Shown piece by piece: positions 7,986 through 16,928 of a stretch of 37,021 nt of DNA (the first letter of the stretch is position 1; each line of letters begins with the position of its first letter). Origin of the DNA: Promethearchaeota archaeon (GTDB lineage: Archaea > Asgardarchaeota > Lokiarchaeia > Sigynarchaeales > SOKP01). The stretch covers positions 1 to 37,021 of the forward strand of contig WJIN01000221.1 in the NCBI GenBank assembly GCA_014730295.1, written 5' to 3'. Position numbers and translations under genes: made by a program. The notes under the pieces are model-generated. The model made no database searches. It was not told the origin of the DNA and was given only the letters and a program-made list of their open reading frames with translations.

Positions 7986-9464
7986 ATGCTTCGACAAACC
8001 CATATCCTTTATTCTGGTAAACGAGTATTTACACATACATTTGCTATGGCATTAAGAGATGAAGAGTTAACAAATGTTATCGAAGCTATAGAGCCACAAA
8101 TCAATATGCCTATACCAGGAAAAATTCTTCATCGCCCCATCTCAGAGCAACAAGTTTTCCATTGTGGTTATGCAGATTTTTATTTTCTTATGGTTGCCGA
8201 TATGGTTGATTCTATTAAATATATGGAAGAGATTCTCGAAAAAGCAACCAAAAGGTTCAAAAAACTATTTCCAGATATAGATACGCTTAAAACTTCAGAT
8301 TCTAAGCGAAAGGACTTCATCAATTATTTGTATGACCTTCAAGCAGAATTACATTCAAAAATCGCTATAATAGGTCCAATTAACGCGGGAAAGACCACGT
8401 TATACGAAATGCTAACGAATAGAGAAGAAGAGCGAAGCATAATGAATTTTGCTAAGGCTTCTAGATTAAATCTATATGATTTACAGTTTGATGTGTGGGA
8501 TTTCCAGTTAAAAGATAATTTCTCACTCTTGTGGTCAAAATTCATAAGTGGGTCCGATCTTGTGATATTCCTATTCGATGCTTCCAAATATAACTTAAAA
8601 GTGCTGGATCAATTTCTCACTCTAAAAAGAAAAGAAAGTCAATTATCTAAATTCATTGTTATTGCGAATAAGATTGATTTAGTAGATGAAGAGGGTATTA
8701 AAAAAATTGAAAATGAATTAGAAATAAAAGATATTGAAAAATTATCTTTAGAGGAATCGAACGCAAAACAGATTGTATTTGAACTTATTAGTGGAGCGCT
8801 CCAACTGAAAAAAAAATTGCCCGATAATTTCAATGAATTAAAGGCTGAAGCGAACACCCTAGTGGATGAAAAGAATTTAGGAAAAGCATTAGCTAAATAT
8901 AAAGAATTAATAAACATCTCTAACTCATATCAGCATTTTGAATATCTGAAAGAATTTAAAGAAAAAGCAAAGCAAATAGAAAAGAAGATTCAAGAACGTG
9001 CAGAAATTCGAAGGAAAATACAGCGGAAAAAGAAATTTGCCCCACCCAAACAAATTAAATTTACAAAAAAAATTCAAGTAAAAGATCTTCCAAAGGGGCA
9101 TGATTCATCAAAAACAAATGAAATTGATAAATCCACGGAGCAAACAGACCATAATCCCAAAAAAAAGAGATTAAAACCTTCAGATGTAAAGATAGATTTA
9201 AAATTTAATACCAAACAGGAATTAAAAAAAGAAGAAAACCAATCCAAGAAACCGCATCCCGAAGAGAAATTTGAAAATATTGACGAAGTTGATGATGTCC
9301 CCCAATTATTGCATGATATGATTAAAAGTAGAGGAAGTCAGCTTAGTTTAAAATTATGCATCCAATATATTAATGAGATGGAAACATCTCTTAAAAGAGA
9401 TCTAACCTTAGAAGACTTAAAAACAGCCGCCGATTATTTTATAAATCAAGAAATCTCAAATTGA
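7986..9464 (+). CDS. Longin-like domain fused to Arf/SRbeta-like GTPase with lysine-rich tail
   Basis: A 492-residue fusion. Residues 1-100 look like a longin domain: ILYSGKRVFTHTFAMALRDEEL, then strands FYFLMVADMVDS and a final helix LEKATKRFKKLFPD. Residues about 122-275 are a GTPase: P-loop G130PINAGKTT138, VWDFQ (170-174) at the switch II position, DLVIFLFDAS, G4 motif N228KID231, and a G5-like ISG. The switch II lacks the DxxG glycine and the usual glycine-glutamine pair, so GTP hydrolysis may be weak or altered. Residues about 285-345 are helical, 345-430 are lysine-rich and probably disordered, and a helical end follows. Longin plus Arf-like GTPase recalls the eukaryotic SRX/SRbeta pair of the signal-recognition-particle receptor, here on one chain; this parallel is inference. 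No membrane segment is visible. A flavodoxin gene starts 11 bp downstream. Confidence 0.7.
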   Translation: MLRQTHILYSGKRVFTHTFAMALRDEELTNVIEAIEPQINMPIPGKILHRPISEQQVFHCGYADFYFLMVADMVDSIKYMEEILEKATKRFKKLFPDIDTLKTSDSKRKDFINYLYDLQAELHSKIAIIGPINAGKTTLYEMLTNREEERSIMNFAKASRLNLYDLQFDVWDFQLKDNFSLLWSKFISGSDLVIFLFDASKYNLKVLDQFLTLKRKESQLSKFIVIANKIDLVDEEGIKKIENELEIKDIEKLSLEESNAKQIVFELISGALQLKKKLPDNFNELKAEANTLVDEKNLGKALAKYKELINISNSYQHFEYLKEFKEKAKQIEKKIQERAEIRRKIQRKKKFAPPKQIKFTKKIQVKDLPKGHDSSKTNEIDKSTEQTDHNPKKKRLKPSDVKIDLKFNTKQELKKEENQSKKPHPEEKFENIDEVDDVPQLLHDMIKSRGSQLSLKLCIQYINEMETSLKRDLTLEDLKTAADYFINQEISN

Positions 9465-9475
9465 AGGGAGATAGT

Positions 9476-10291
9476 GTGAATATAGGGCTAATTTATTTTT
9501 CTGCGACAAATAATACTGAAACTATAGGGAAAATAATTAAGCATGAGATTGAAGCAATTGAGAGTTCTGTGAAGGTCTTCTTGATTAATATTACTCCTTA
9601 TTCAACTCGGAATAATCACCTTAATTTAGCAAAATGCGAAAAATTCATTTTTGGATTTCCCGTATATGGATGGAGGGTACCAAATGTTGTTAGGGAATGG
9701 CTGAAAACTCTGGAGGGGAAGGGGAGAGAATGTGCTATGTTCTTTACATATGGCGGAATAAACTCAGGTGTAGTTCATTATGATACCTATAAAATTTTAA
9801 ATGAAAATGATTTTAAAGTACTTTCTTCAGCAGAATTTATAGCAAGCCATACTTATAATTTAGGGGGATGGAATATTTTGGAAAATAGGCCTAATGAAGA
9901 GGATTTTGAGATAGCTCGCCAATATTCCCGATCGATTCTAAAACAATTTCAAGAGTCAAATCCAATTCTCTTTCAGATTAAACCACACGAATATTCAGAT
10001 AAAACGTTAGAACGCATCGAAAACAATCCAAAAAGAATGGTGAAGATACCAAGATGGACTGCAGAATGCGATGTATGTGGGGTATGTAATAATTTATGCC
10101 CTACGAATGCAATAGATGCTGAAAATCAGATAATAAAAGATGAAAAATGTATTCGGTGTCTTAGTTGCGTATTCAACTGCCCCGAATCGGTTTTAAAAGT
10201 AGATGATTTAACTCGACTATATAAAATGGCATTGAAAGTGGAACATTTAACAGAAAAAGAAATTAATAACCGCAAAAGTAAAATCTTTTGA
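9476..10291 (+). CDS. EFR1-type flavodoxin-ferredoxin fusion
   Basis: About 271 residues: an FMN-binding flavodoxin domain followed by two [4Fe-4S] sites, an intramolecular electron carrier for cytoplasmic redox reactions. The N-terminus has IGLIYFSATNNTETIGKII, with S-A-T-N-N-T as the phosphate loop for FMN. FIFGFPVYGWRVP and FFTYGGINSG line the flavin. The C-terminus has CDVCGVCNNLCP and CIRCLSCVFNCP, each C-x2-C-x2-C-x3-CP. I chose the GTG at 9476 because gaagggag (9463-9470) sits 5 bases before it. A TTG at 9461 is in frame but has no ribosome site and overlaps the preceding stop. The close spacing to the GTPase gene suggests co-transcription, although a functional link is not evident. 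The redox partner is unknown. Confidence 0.85.
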   Translation: MNIGLIYFSATNNTETIGKIIKHEIEAIESSVKVFLINITPYSTRNNHLNLAKCEKFIFGFPVYGWRVPNVVREWLKTLEGKGRECAMFFTYGGINSGVVHYDTYKILNENDFKVLSSAEFIASHTYNLGGWNILENRPNEEDFEIARQYSRSILKQFQESNPILFQIKPHEYSDKTLERIENNPKRMVKIPRWTAECDVCGVCNNLCPTNAIDAENQIIKDEKCIRCLSCVFNCPESVLKVDDLTRLYKMALKVEHLTEKEINNRKSKIF

Positions 10292-10346
10292 AGAATTTTC
10301 CAAGATAATATAGATTCAATTACATCACGAATTAAAATGTATTCTA

Positions 10347-11840
10347 ATGTCGCAAATTAAAGAGCTTAAAATATATTTTTCGAAAATTAAACAACTGAAA
10401 TATATAAATAATCTTCTAAATTGGGATCTTCAGGTTTACATGCCCGATGGCTCAAATAAAGGACGCGCTGATTTGATTTCCCTTGTTGGAGAATTAATCC
10501 ATAAAAAGTTAATATCAAATAAAACTGAGACCTTAATTTCAAAAGCCGAACAAGAAAAAGATCTAGGTTTAATCGATATGGCAATTCTCAGAGAGGCTAA
10601 AAGGGAATACGAGAAAGCGATAAAAATTCCCACCGATTTAGTGGTAGAGATTGCAAAAAATGCTTCCTTAGGCCATAAAGCTTGGGAAAAAGCGCGAAAA
10701 AAAAGTGACTTTTCGATTTTTCGACCATATCTTACAAAAATGATTCATCTCCAAAAACAATATGCAGACCTTATTAATATCGGAGAAAGTCGATATGATT
10801 CCTTATTGGACGACTACGAACCTGGAGCAACTAAAAAATGGCTTTTCTCGCTTTTTAATAACCTTACTCCCAAATTACAGAGAATTTTAAAAAAATTAAA
10901 ATCTTCCGAGGAAGAACCGGATTCATCCATATTAGAAAGAGTGTATGATCCAAAAAAGCAATGGGAATTTTCCAACCGTGTGGTTGAAAAGCTAGGATTC
11001 GATTTTTCTATAGGGAGGCAAGATAAATCTGTTCACCCATTCACCACTGCGATAGCTTCTGAAGATGTAAGAATAACCACACGGATTATTGATAACTTTT
11101 TGCCGGCAGGAATTTTTGGTACTATTCATGAATGCGGACATGCATTATATGATATGGGTTTTATGGAGGAAATTCACGGCACCAATTTAGCAGACGGAAG
11201 TTCTTTGGGAATACATGAATCCCAATCTCGAATGTATGAAAATTTTGTTGGGCGAAGTAAGGAATTTTGGAAATATTGGTATCCACAATTGAAGAATCTT
11301 TTTCTTGAAAATTTAGGAGATATTTCTCTGAATCAATTTTATCAGGCAATAAATACGGTGAAACCTTCATTGATAAGGGTCGAGGCTGATGAAATCACAT
11401 ATTCTTTGCACATAATATTACGTTTTGAAATAGAAACCATGATTTTCGAAGATCAAGTAGAAGTGGACGAACTGCCTCAAGTCTGGGATGATAAAATGAT
11501 TGAATTACTTAATATTACACCCCCAAATGATGCTAAAGGAATTCTCCAAGATGTTCACTGGTCTGGAGGGGCGTTTGGATATTTTCCTACTTATACGCTT
11601 GGGAATCTCTATGCAGCTCAGATCTACAATGACGCTTTAGCTAAAAATCCAGAAATGCGTACGGAATTTACTTCGGGAAATTTTAACACTCTTTTACAAT
11701 ATCTAAGAGAAAATGTCCACCAATATGGGAGTATATATCATCCCAGGGACCTTATTCAGAAGATTGCAGGAGAAGCCTTAAATCCTGATTATTTCATAAC
11801 TTATTTAGAGGAAAAGTTCTATCCAATCTATAGAGTATAG
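10347..11840 (+). CDS. M32 family metallocarboxypeptidase (Taq type)
   Basis: A zinc-dependent carboxypeptidase that removes C-terminal residues from peptides, of usual family length (497 against about 500). The zinc site is H261ECGH265 (HExxH form), followed by HESQSRMYENFVG, which supplies the glutamate ligand and the hallmark HES-Q-S-R. Further family blocks are RVEADEITYSLHIILRFEIE, DVHWSGGAFGYFPTYTLG and the C-terminal IAGEALNPDYFITYLEEKF. The early NLLNWDLQVYMP block matches the conserved LLxWDxxxxMP of M32 enzymes. No signal peptide is present, so it is cytoplasmic and probably serves peptide or amino-acid use. It starts 55 bp after the flavodoxin-ferredoxin gene and is convergent with the GH32 gene (22-bp gap). 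Confidence 0.93.
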   Translation: MSQIKELKIYFSKIKQLKYINNLLNWDLQVYMPDGSNKGRADLISLVGELIHKKLISNKTETLISKAEQEKDLGLIDMAILREAKREYEKAIKIPTDLVVEIAKNASLGHKAWEKARKKSDFSIFRPYLTKMIHLQKQYADLINIGESRYDSLLDDYEPGATKKWLFSLFNNLTPKLQRILKKLKSSEEEPDSSILERVYDPKKQWEFSNRVVEKLGFDFSIGRQDKSVHPFTTAIASEDVRITTRIIDNFLPAGIFGTIHECGHALYDMGFMEEIHGTNLADGSSLGIHESQSRMYENFVGRSKEFWKYWYPQLKNLFLENLGDISLNQFYQAINTVKPSLIRVEADEITYSLHIILRFEIETMIFEDQVEVDELPQVWDDKMIELLNITPPNDAKGILQDVHWSGGAFGYFPTYTLGNLYAAQIYNDALAKNPEMRTEFTSGNFNTLLQYLRENVHQYGSIYHPRDLIQKIAGEALNPDYFITYLEEKFYPIYRV

Positions 11841-11862
11841 AAAAAACGTTAAATTGGACATC

Positions 11863-13269
11863 TTACCAAATTGGTTTAAGTGTCCATAGATCTAATTTTT
11901 GAATTTCTATTTCTCCTGTATCACTGAAAATGTTAAGATTAAACCCATTTTTATTTCTGAGGAAAATTCTGCTCGAGATGCAAAATTTATTATTCAGATA
12001 TATTTCAAAAACCGAATGATCGATGAATAAATGTAATTTAATGATATTAGAATCTGTTAATAGATCTATTTTTGCCTTTTCCTTGCCCGCCCAGAATCTT
12101 TTCTCATTTATATCATATCCAAAAGAATAACCTTTGTTTATTTTCTCTTGAGAATTTAGATTAATACCAAATTTATTCGATGTCCCAATATCTATTTCCC
12201 CCTTAATCTCTATTGCGGATACATAATTATCTTTTGGAAATAAAGATTGGATATTTTTGATTGATTGATTTGTTAGTTGATAATGCTGATTTCGAAGTCT
12301 TTTTAATTCTGGTAAAGGCTCGATGACCAATTCTTCATTTGCATCAAGCGAGAGTACTCTTGGTAAGCTTAAGCAACCATTCCAACCAGAAATATCTCCC
12401 CCTCCTTTAATCCATCCCAAAAGGATTAGTCTCTCCTTTTCCTCGTCCTCAAGTATATTGGTCGCATAATAACATTTTCCATAATCGAGAATATTCCACG
12501 TATCGGGTATAAACTTTTCATTATCATATTTTCCTATGGAATAAATCACTCGACTATGCGGTGAAACTACAAGCATATGTCGTTTCCCAAGGTTGAAAAA
12601 GTTGGGACATTCCCAATTTCTACCGCGTTTCTTCGATCCAATAATAAGTGGATGAAGAAATTCCCATTCATATAAATTTTTAGACCTATATAATAGTAAA
12701 ACTGGTCTTGTGGGAGAAACTAGATGCCCTCCCAATACAGCATACCAACAATCACCCTCTTTCCAAAGAAATGGATCTCGCCAATCCTTAACTTCAAGAT
12801 CTTTATGGATAGCTAAGGTCATTACCGGATTTTTATTTGTTTTGGTAAATTTGGTCATAGTTTCATTTCCTATCGCAATCCACTGTTCTGCACTATCTTT
12901 CGGTAATTTATCAGGGCCAATACTAGTATAAATTATTATAGGTGTTCCTTCATCATTAATAATACAATCTCCTGAAAAACAATGAGTCTCAGATCTTTCA
13001 TTGGAAGGTTTCAATGCGATGGGGAGATGTTCCCAATATACTAAGTCTTTTGATGTAGCATGCCCCCAATGAATATTTCCCCACGTATCATCAACTGGAT
13101 TAAACTGATAAAATAAATGATACTTTCCATTATAAAAAATAGGCCCATTGGGATCGTTCATCCAATACGCGGGAGGAAGAAAATGATACACCGGTCTCTG
13201 AGGATCTTTTTTAACTTTCGAATTAATTTCTCTTAAGTTTTCAAGAATTTTTGTTGATTGATTATTCAT
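11863..13269 (-). CDS. Glycoside hydrolase family 32 (beta-fructosidase/sucrose hydrolase)
   Basis: A retaining beta-fructofuranosidase that cleaves sucrose, sucrose-6-phosphate or fructans. In the 468-residue protein the five-bladed propeller carries the nucleophile in WMNDPNG (D39), FYQFNP, FSGD, the transition-state aspartate in WRDP (D165), and the acid/base glutamate in ECP (E220). A C-terminal beta-sandwich follows, with LHLFIDHSVFEIYLN. All catalytic residues are present and the length is normal. No signal peptide is seen, so the substrate must enter the cell; no sugar transporter or PTS gene is in the window. Bacterial-type GH32 in an archaeal context suggests transfer, which needs a tree to show. 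It is convergent with the M32 gene and transcribed alone. Confidence 0.93.
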   Translation of the reverse strand: MNNQSTKILENLREINSKVKKDPQRPVYHFLPPAYWMNDPNGPIFYNGKYHLFYQFNPVDDTWGNIHWGHATSKDLVYWEHLPIALKPSNERSETHCFSGDCIINDEGTPIIIYTSIGPDKLPKDSAEQWIAIGNETMTKFTKTNKNPVMTLAIHKDLEVKDWRDPFLWKEGDCWYAVLGGHLVSPTRPVLLLYRSKNLYEWEFLHPLIIGSKKRGRNWECPNFFNLGKRHMLVVSPHSRVIYSIGKYDNEKFIPDTWNILDYGKCYYATNILEDEEKERLILLGWIKGGGDISGWNGCLSLPRVLSLDANEELVIEPLPELKRLRNQHYQLTNQSIKNIQSLFPKDNYVSAIEIKGEIDIGTSNKFGINLNSQEKINKGYSFGYDINEKRFWAGKEKAKIDLLTDSNIIKLHLFIDHSVFEIYLNNKFCISSRIFLRNKNGFNLNIFSDTGEIEIQKLDLWTLKPIW

Positions 13270-13560
13270 TTAACAATATTTTTATACTAATGTTTTTAGT
13301 TATCTAATTCAAATACTATATTCTTAAAAATATTAGTTAATCCAGATACATAAAAAGCCTGAAACATCAATACACCCCTTTTTCAGTTGAATAAAAATGG
13401 GTTTAAGATAACATCTAGTAATAATTTCCAAATTATTATTAAAATTCCTTATTTGAATTTGTGTGTAAAAATATGAGACGGTCTTTATCAAATAGTATAA
13501 TAGCGATATTATTTTTTAAATTTAACTAAAAGTGAACCTTTAAAAACAAGTAGTAAGATT

Positions 13561-14205
13561 ATGAATGTGATAACTGTGACTGCCCTGGAGAGTGTTAAAA
13601 AAGTCAATATTATTTGTCCATATTGTAAACATAATTTCCAAAAGGACATAGAGGCGGGCAAAAATTCAAGAAAACTGTTATCAATCTTGATAAAAGACCA
13701 TCCGAATAGTCAAAACTGCGGTCCTTTTATTGCATTTATCGATAAAAACGGCTCTCATCGCGGCTCTCAAAAGATTGACAATGTGGATGAGGTAGATTCG
13801 GAAAAAAGTAAAGTTATTGAGGATGCGAGGAGCCGAATTGAAGAAATGGATGATAAATTACGCTTTTATCACCTTAAAATCCCCCCCGAAAAGGGAAGGG
13901 CATTCGATCATAAAGTAGCTAAAGTAAGCGATCGTTCTTTTATGAGCAGTGCCTTCTATATGTATCTAATCAAGTATTTATTGAATTGCGAGGCTGAAAG
14001 CACTTTTGGTATGATTTGTTTGAACGATCATAAGGATCTTGATGGAATTTTGGTGTATGGTAAATATTTAGGAATTCTCTATACGATGTATTGGAAGGAC
14101 CAGATCTCCATTAAGCAAAAATCATGGGACGATCTCAAAGGATATACGAATCTGGCAGTAGAAAAACTGCTTGACTTTTACGATTTAATCGACTTATTAT
14201 TTTAA
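13561..14205 (+). CDS. Uncharacterised protein with N-terminal zinc motif shared with the 3821 protein
   Basis: A 214-residue protein of unknown function. The N-terminus has C19-x-x-C22 in ICPYCKHNF, then H47 and C53, then FIAFIDKNGSHRGSQ. The order CxxC, a second metal-ligand pair and the fIDxN....RG tail also ends the protein at 3821-4420 (CRVC, HSGH, IFIDRNFDVRGAE). This suggests a common zinc-binding unit used at opposite ends of two proteins. Residues about 75-214 start with a charged helix and then form an alpha/beta part containing ILVYGKYLGILYTMYWKDQIS and a long helix, which may be another longin/roadblock-like fold, but the resemblance is weak. There is no membrane segment. It is 138 bp before the MetE-like gene on the same strand. 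Confidence 0.55.
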   Translation: MNVITVTALESVKKVNIICPYCKHNFQKDIEAGKNSRKLLSILIKDHPNSQNCGPFIAFIDKNGSHRGSQKIDNVDEVDSEKSKVIEDARSRIEEMDDKLRFYHLKIPPEKGRAFDHKVAKVSDRSFMSSAFYMYLIKYLLNCEAESTFGMICLNDHKDLDGILVYGKYLGILYTMYWKDQISIKQKSWDDLKGYTNLAVEKLLDFYDLIDLLF

Positions 14206-14343
14206 AAAAAACTAATGGTATTGGAAATACAAAATTTATTTTAATTGATTATATATGAGATTATGATCATTTTTGATTACAATGTTTTATCTGCTTTACC
14301 TTGAGAGAAATTTTTAATATATGTCAAGTTATCCTTATAAATT

Positions 14344-15405
14344 ATGGTTGATTCGATTGATTACCCTATAATAGATGATATTGGAAGCATCCCCCTTCCT
14401 GCTTATGCCAGAAAAGAACAATTCAAAGAGATGTACTGGGATCTTTATAAAGCGGTAATTAGTGGAGCTCAATGGGATAAACTTATGCTCCATCGAGGAT
14501 TTAAATCCACAATTATTCAACCAATAATCGATTCTTTCCAACTTAAAGTTAATTGCGGTATCGAAATTCCCACATATTCAAGACATTGGGATATGCATAG
14601 TCCATTTCTCTTTCCAATAGAGAATTACTCCATCGAGCCTTACATTATTGATAATACCAAAGCAAGAATAATAGAGGTCGAGATACTAAGAGAATATGCA
14701 AAACATCATTATGAAGAGACAGGTGTAAAAACTCAATGCAGAGTAAGTGTGACGGGTGCGTTGGAATTATATTTGAAATTAAAAGGATTTGCGGTTTATA
14801 AAGACATCGCTCTCAATCTAGCGCGAAGTGTTAACTCTTTCTTTAAGAATTCAATTTATTCTGATAAATTTTTTGAAACTCCCGTAATATCTATTGATGA
14901 ACCTTCAATTGGTATTATTACTTTTAATCTCATATCGGATGATGATATTGTAGATATATTAGAAACAGAATCATCAGGACTAAATCCGGAAATTCAAATA
15001 CATCTACATTCACTTGCCAAAAGCGAAATTGCCTTAAATTGTAGGAACATTGACGTGTTAACTTGTGAATATGCCAGTAGATCTGATCAAAAAATCCCGA
15101 AAAACACCTTAGAGAAATACGATAAGTTTATGCGAGTTGGGATAACACGTACCAATATATCAAATATAATAGCTGACGAGATTGAAGCCGGTGTCCCTCC
15201 AAAGCACTTTGAGACTGACCAGGGACTTATCTCTATTATAGATTCAAGCACCAGAATAAAAACCCGATATAAAGAAGCGGTTAAACATTATGGAGACCGA
15301 TTAAAATATGTTGGTCCGGATTGCGGATTGATTGGATGGCAGAGTCATAAAGTTGTCTCAGTATTATTAAATAGAACCGTTTCTGCTGTTAAAGAATTAA
15401 GATAA
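14344..15405 (+). CDS. MetE C-terminal-like (cobalamin-independent methionine synthase family) methyltransferase
   Basis: A 353-residue protein of the UROD/MetE-like barrel group, the size of the archaeal core form that lacks the MetE N-terminal half. These enzymes transfer a methyl group to homocysteine or another thiol through zinc. Family blocks are DIGSIPLP near the start, ISIDEPSIG (the DEP motif, 185-187), VLTCEYAS with E242, and VGPDCGLIGWQ with C327. The first zinc pair, normally H-x-C, reads IHLHS (H220, H222), so one thiolate ligand is replaced by histidine. This may alter the metal site or substrate, and the true methyl donor and acceptor cannot be told from sequence. It is followed by the convergent thiolase gene. 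Confidence 0.75.
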   Translation: MVDSIDYPIIDDIGSIPLPAYARKEQFKEMYWDLYKAVISGAQWDKLMLHRGFKSTIIQPIIDSFQLKVNCGIEIPTYSRHWDMHSPFLFPIENYSIEPYIIDNTKARIIEVEILREYAKHHYEETGVKTQCRVSVTGALELYLKLKGFAVYKDIALNLARSVNSFFKNSIYSDKFFETPVISIDEPSIGIITFNLISDDDIVDILETESSGLNPEIQIHLHSLAKSEIALNCRNIDVLTCEYASRSDQKIPKNTLEKYDKFMRVGITRTNISNIIADEIEAGVPPKHFETDQGLISIIDSSTRIKTRYKEAVKHYGDRLKYVGPDCGLIGWQSHKVVSVLLNRTVSAVKELR

Positions 15406-15514
15406 ATATATAATCTCAGTTTTTTAGGGAAATTATCTGAAACAAAATTAATTCTTACTGTTAAGAAATATTAGAGCAGAAAAAAATAATTAAAGATGAT
15501 AAATATAGAGCAGT

Positions 15515-16708
15515 TTAGAGATTTTCCACGATAGTTGCTTCGGAAACGCCACCGCCACCACACAGCGTAGCAAGACCGTAAGATACATCACGCTTTTTCA
15601 TTTCATGAATGAGGGTTACAATAATTCTGGCACCAGTACACCCAACAGGGTGCCCCAGTCCAATACCAGAGCCGTTTACGTTCGTCTTTTCAAAGTCCCA
15701 TCTTAATTCCTTTCCCACAGCTACATATTGTGCTGCGAAAGCCTCATTACATTCAACGAGCCCTAAATCCTCATATTTCATATTAGCTTGCTTAAGCGCT
15801 AATGGGGCGCTGTACATAGGACCCATTCCCATATATTTCGGGTCATTACCGATTTTGCTTATTGTGACAATTTTAGCAATCGGTTCTAAACCAAGCTCTT
15901 CCGCTTTTGCTTTTGTTGTTAATAATGTCATGCAAGCTCCGTCATTAATTCCTGATGAATTACCAGCGGTTACAGTTCCGTCTTTTTTAAAAACAGGAGG
16001 TAATTTTTGGAGTGCTTCCATAGTTAGACCTTCTCGGAAATGCTCATCTTTATCGAAAGTGTAAGTTTTTTTTCTAGTTTTAACTTCCAGGGGAATGATC
16101 TCATCTTTAAAACGTCCCGATTTGGTGGCCTCTTCCGCATTGTTTTGCGAATCAAGGGCGGCTTTATCTTGTTCTTCTCTTGATATATTATATTTTTCTG
16201 CAACATATTCTGCGGTCATTCCCATTATATATCCTTCACCAAATACCTTACTTCCAGCATGTAGCCCTTCCATTATTCCACATTTCATCTCTTTATTACG
16301 CAAACGCGCACCCCAGCGAGCAGAAGGGATGTAATAACTCACGTTGCTCATACTTTCCGTTCCTCCCGCCAACACGACCTCTGCTTGATTCGTCATCAAG
16401 TCGACCATGCCAGCTCTCACTGCCTCCATCGCAGAAGTACATACACGATTAATCGTCATGGCAGGAACTTCATAAGGAATGTCTGCAAGAAGAGCCGCGA
16501 CGCGTGTCACATTCATTTCTTCTTGCGGTTCCATACAGCATCCCGCTTTAATATCAGAGATGACCGATGGATCAATACCCGTTTCTTCAATACAATCTTT
16601 GATACAAAAACTCAGCAGTTTACTTGCATTATATGGAAGCAACGAGCCGCCAAAAGTGCCGATGGCGGTTCTCTTTGCATAACAAATTACGATATCATTA
16701 TCTCCCAT
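15515..16708 (-). CDS. Thiolase (acetyl-CoA C-acyltransferase)
   Basis: A thiolase that condenses two acetyl-CoA or cleaves 3-ketoacyl-CoA, cytoplasmic, about 397 residues (usual 390-400). The N-terminus has IVICYAKRTAIGTFGGSL. The nucleophile lies in NRVCTSAMEAV (C90). The C-terminal catalytic residues are in GIGLGHPVGCTGAR (His) and LATLCGGGG (second Cys). NEAFAAQYVAV is also conserved. The usual AGGTESMSN block is present. I prefer the ATG at 16708 over the in-frame GTG at 16720, because it gives the standard family N-terminus and neither has a strong ribosome site. No HMG-CoA synthase or DUF35 partner is adjacent, so a role in beta-oxidation or butyrate-type metabolism is as likely as a role in mevalonate synthesis. 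Confidence 0.93.
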   Translation of the reverse strand: MGDNDIVICYAKRTAIGTFGGSLLPYNASKLLSFCIKDCIEETGIDPSVISDIKAGCCMEPQEEMNVTRVAALLADIPYEVPAMTINRVCTSAMEAVRAGMVDLMTNQAEVVLAGGTESMSNVSYYIPSARWGARLRNKEMKCGIMEGLHAGSKVFGEGYIMGMTAEYVAEKYNISREEQDKAALDSQNNAEEATKSGRFKDEIIPLEVKTRKKTYTFDKDEHFREGLTMEALQKLPPVFKKDGTVTAGNSSGINDGACMTLLTTKAKAEELGLEPIAKIVTISKIGNDPKYMGMGPMYSAPLALKQANMKYEDLGLVECNEAFAAQYVAVGKELRWDFEKTNVNGSGIGLGHPVGCTGARIIVTLIHEMKKRDVSYGLATLCGGGGVSEATIVENL

Positions 16709-16928
16709 GTTAATTTTCACTCATAAATTTAGTTATTAGTGGTAAAGAAAATAATCGATAAACAAAAAACATTTCTCTTGGGTTGATATGTATTAGTTTT
16801 TATGATTATCGAAATCCTACACGGATCATAAGAATTATGATGGATTACTACAAAGCTGTCAAGTCTTAAATATCATCTGCTATTATTATCTTTACAAATT
16901 TATAAAAAACATTCGGGGTTTTACAAAA

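Noticed and set aside
9461..9475. TTG at 9461 as start of the flavodoxin-ferredoxin gene
   Set aside because: It lacks a ribosome site and overlaps the preceding stop. GTG at 9476 has gaagggag 5 bases upstream and gives the normal flavodoxin N-terminus.
15609..16726. Several + strand frames of 60-151 codons over the thiolase gene
   Set aside because: They are antisense to a fully intact thiolase with all catalytic residues, and their composition is artefactual.
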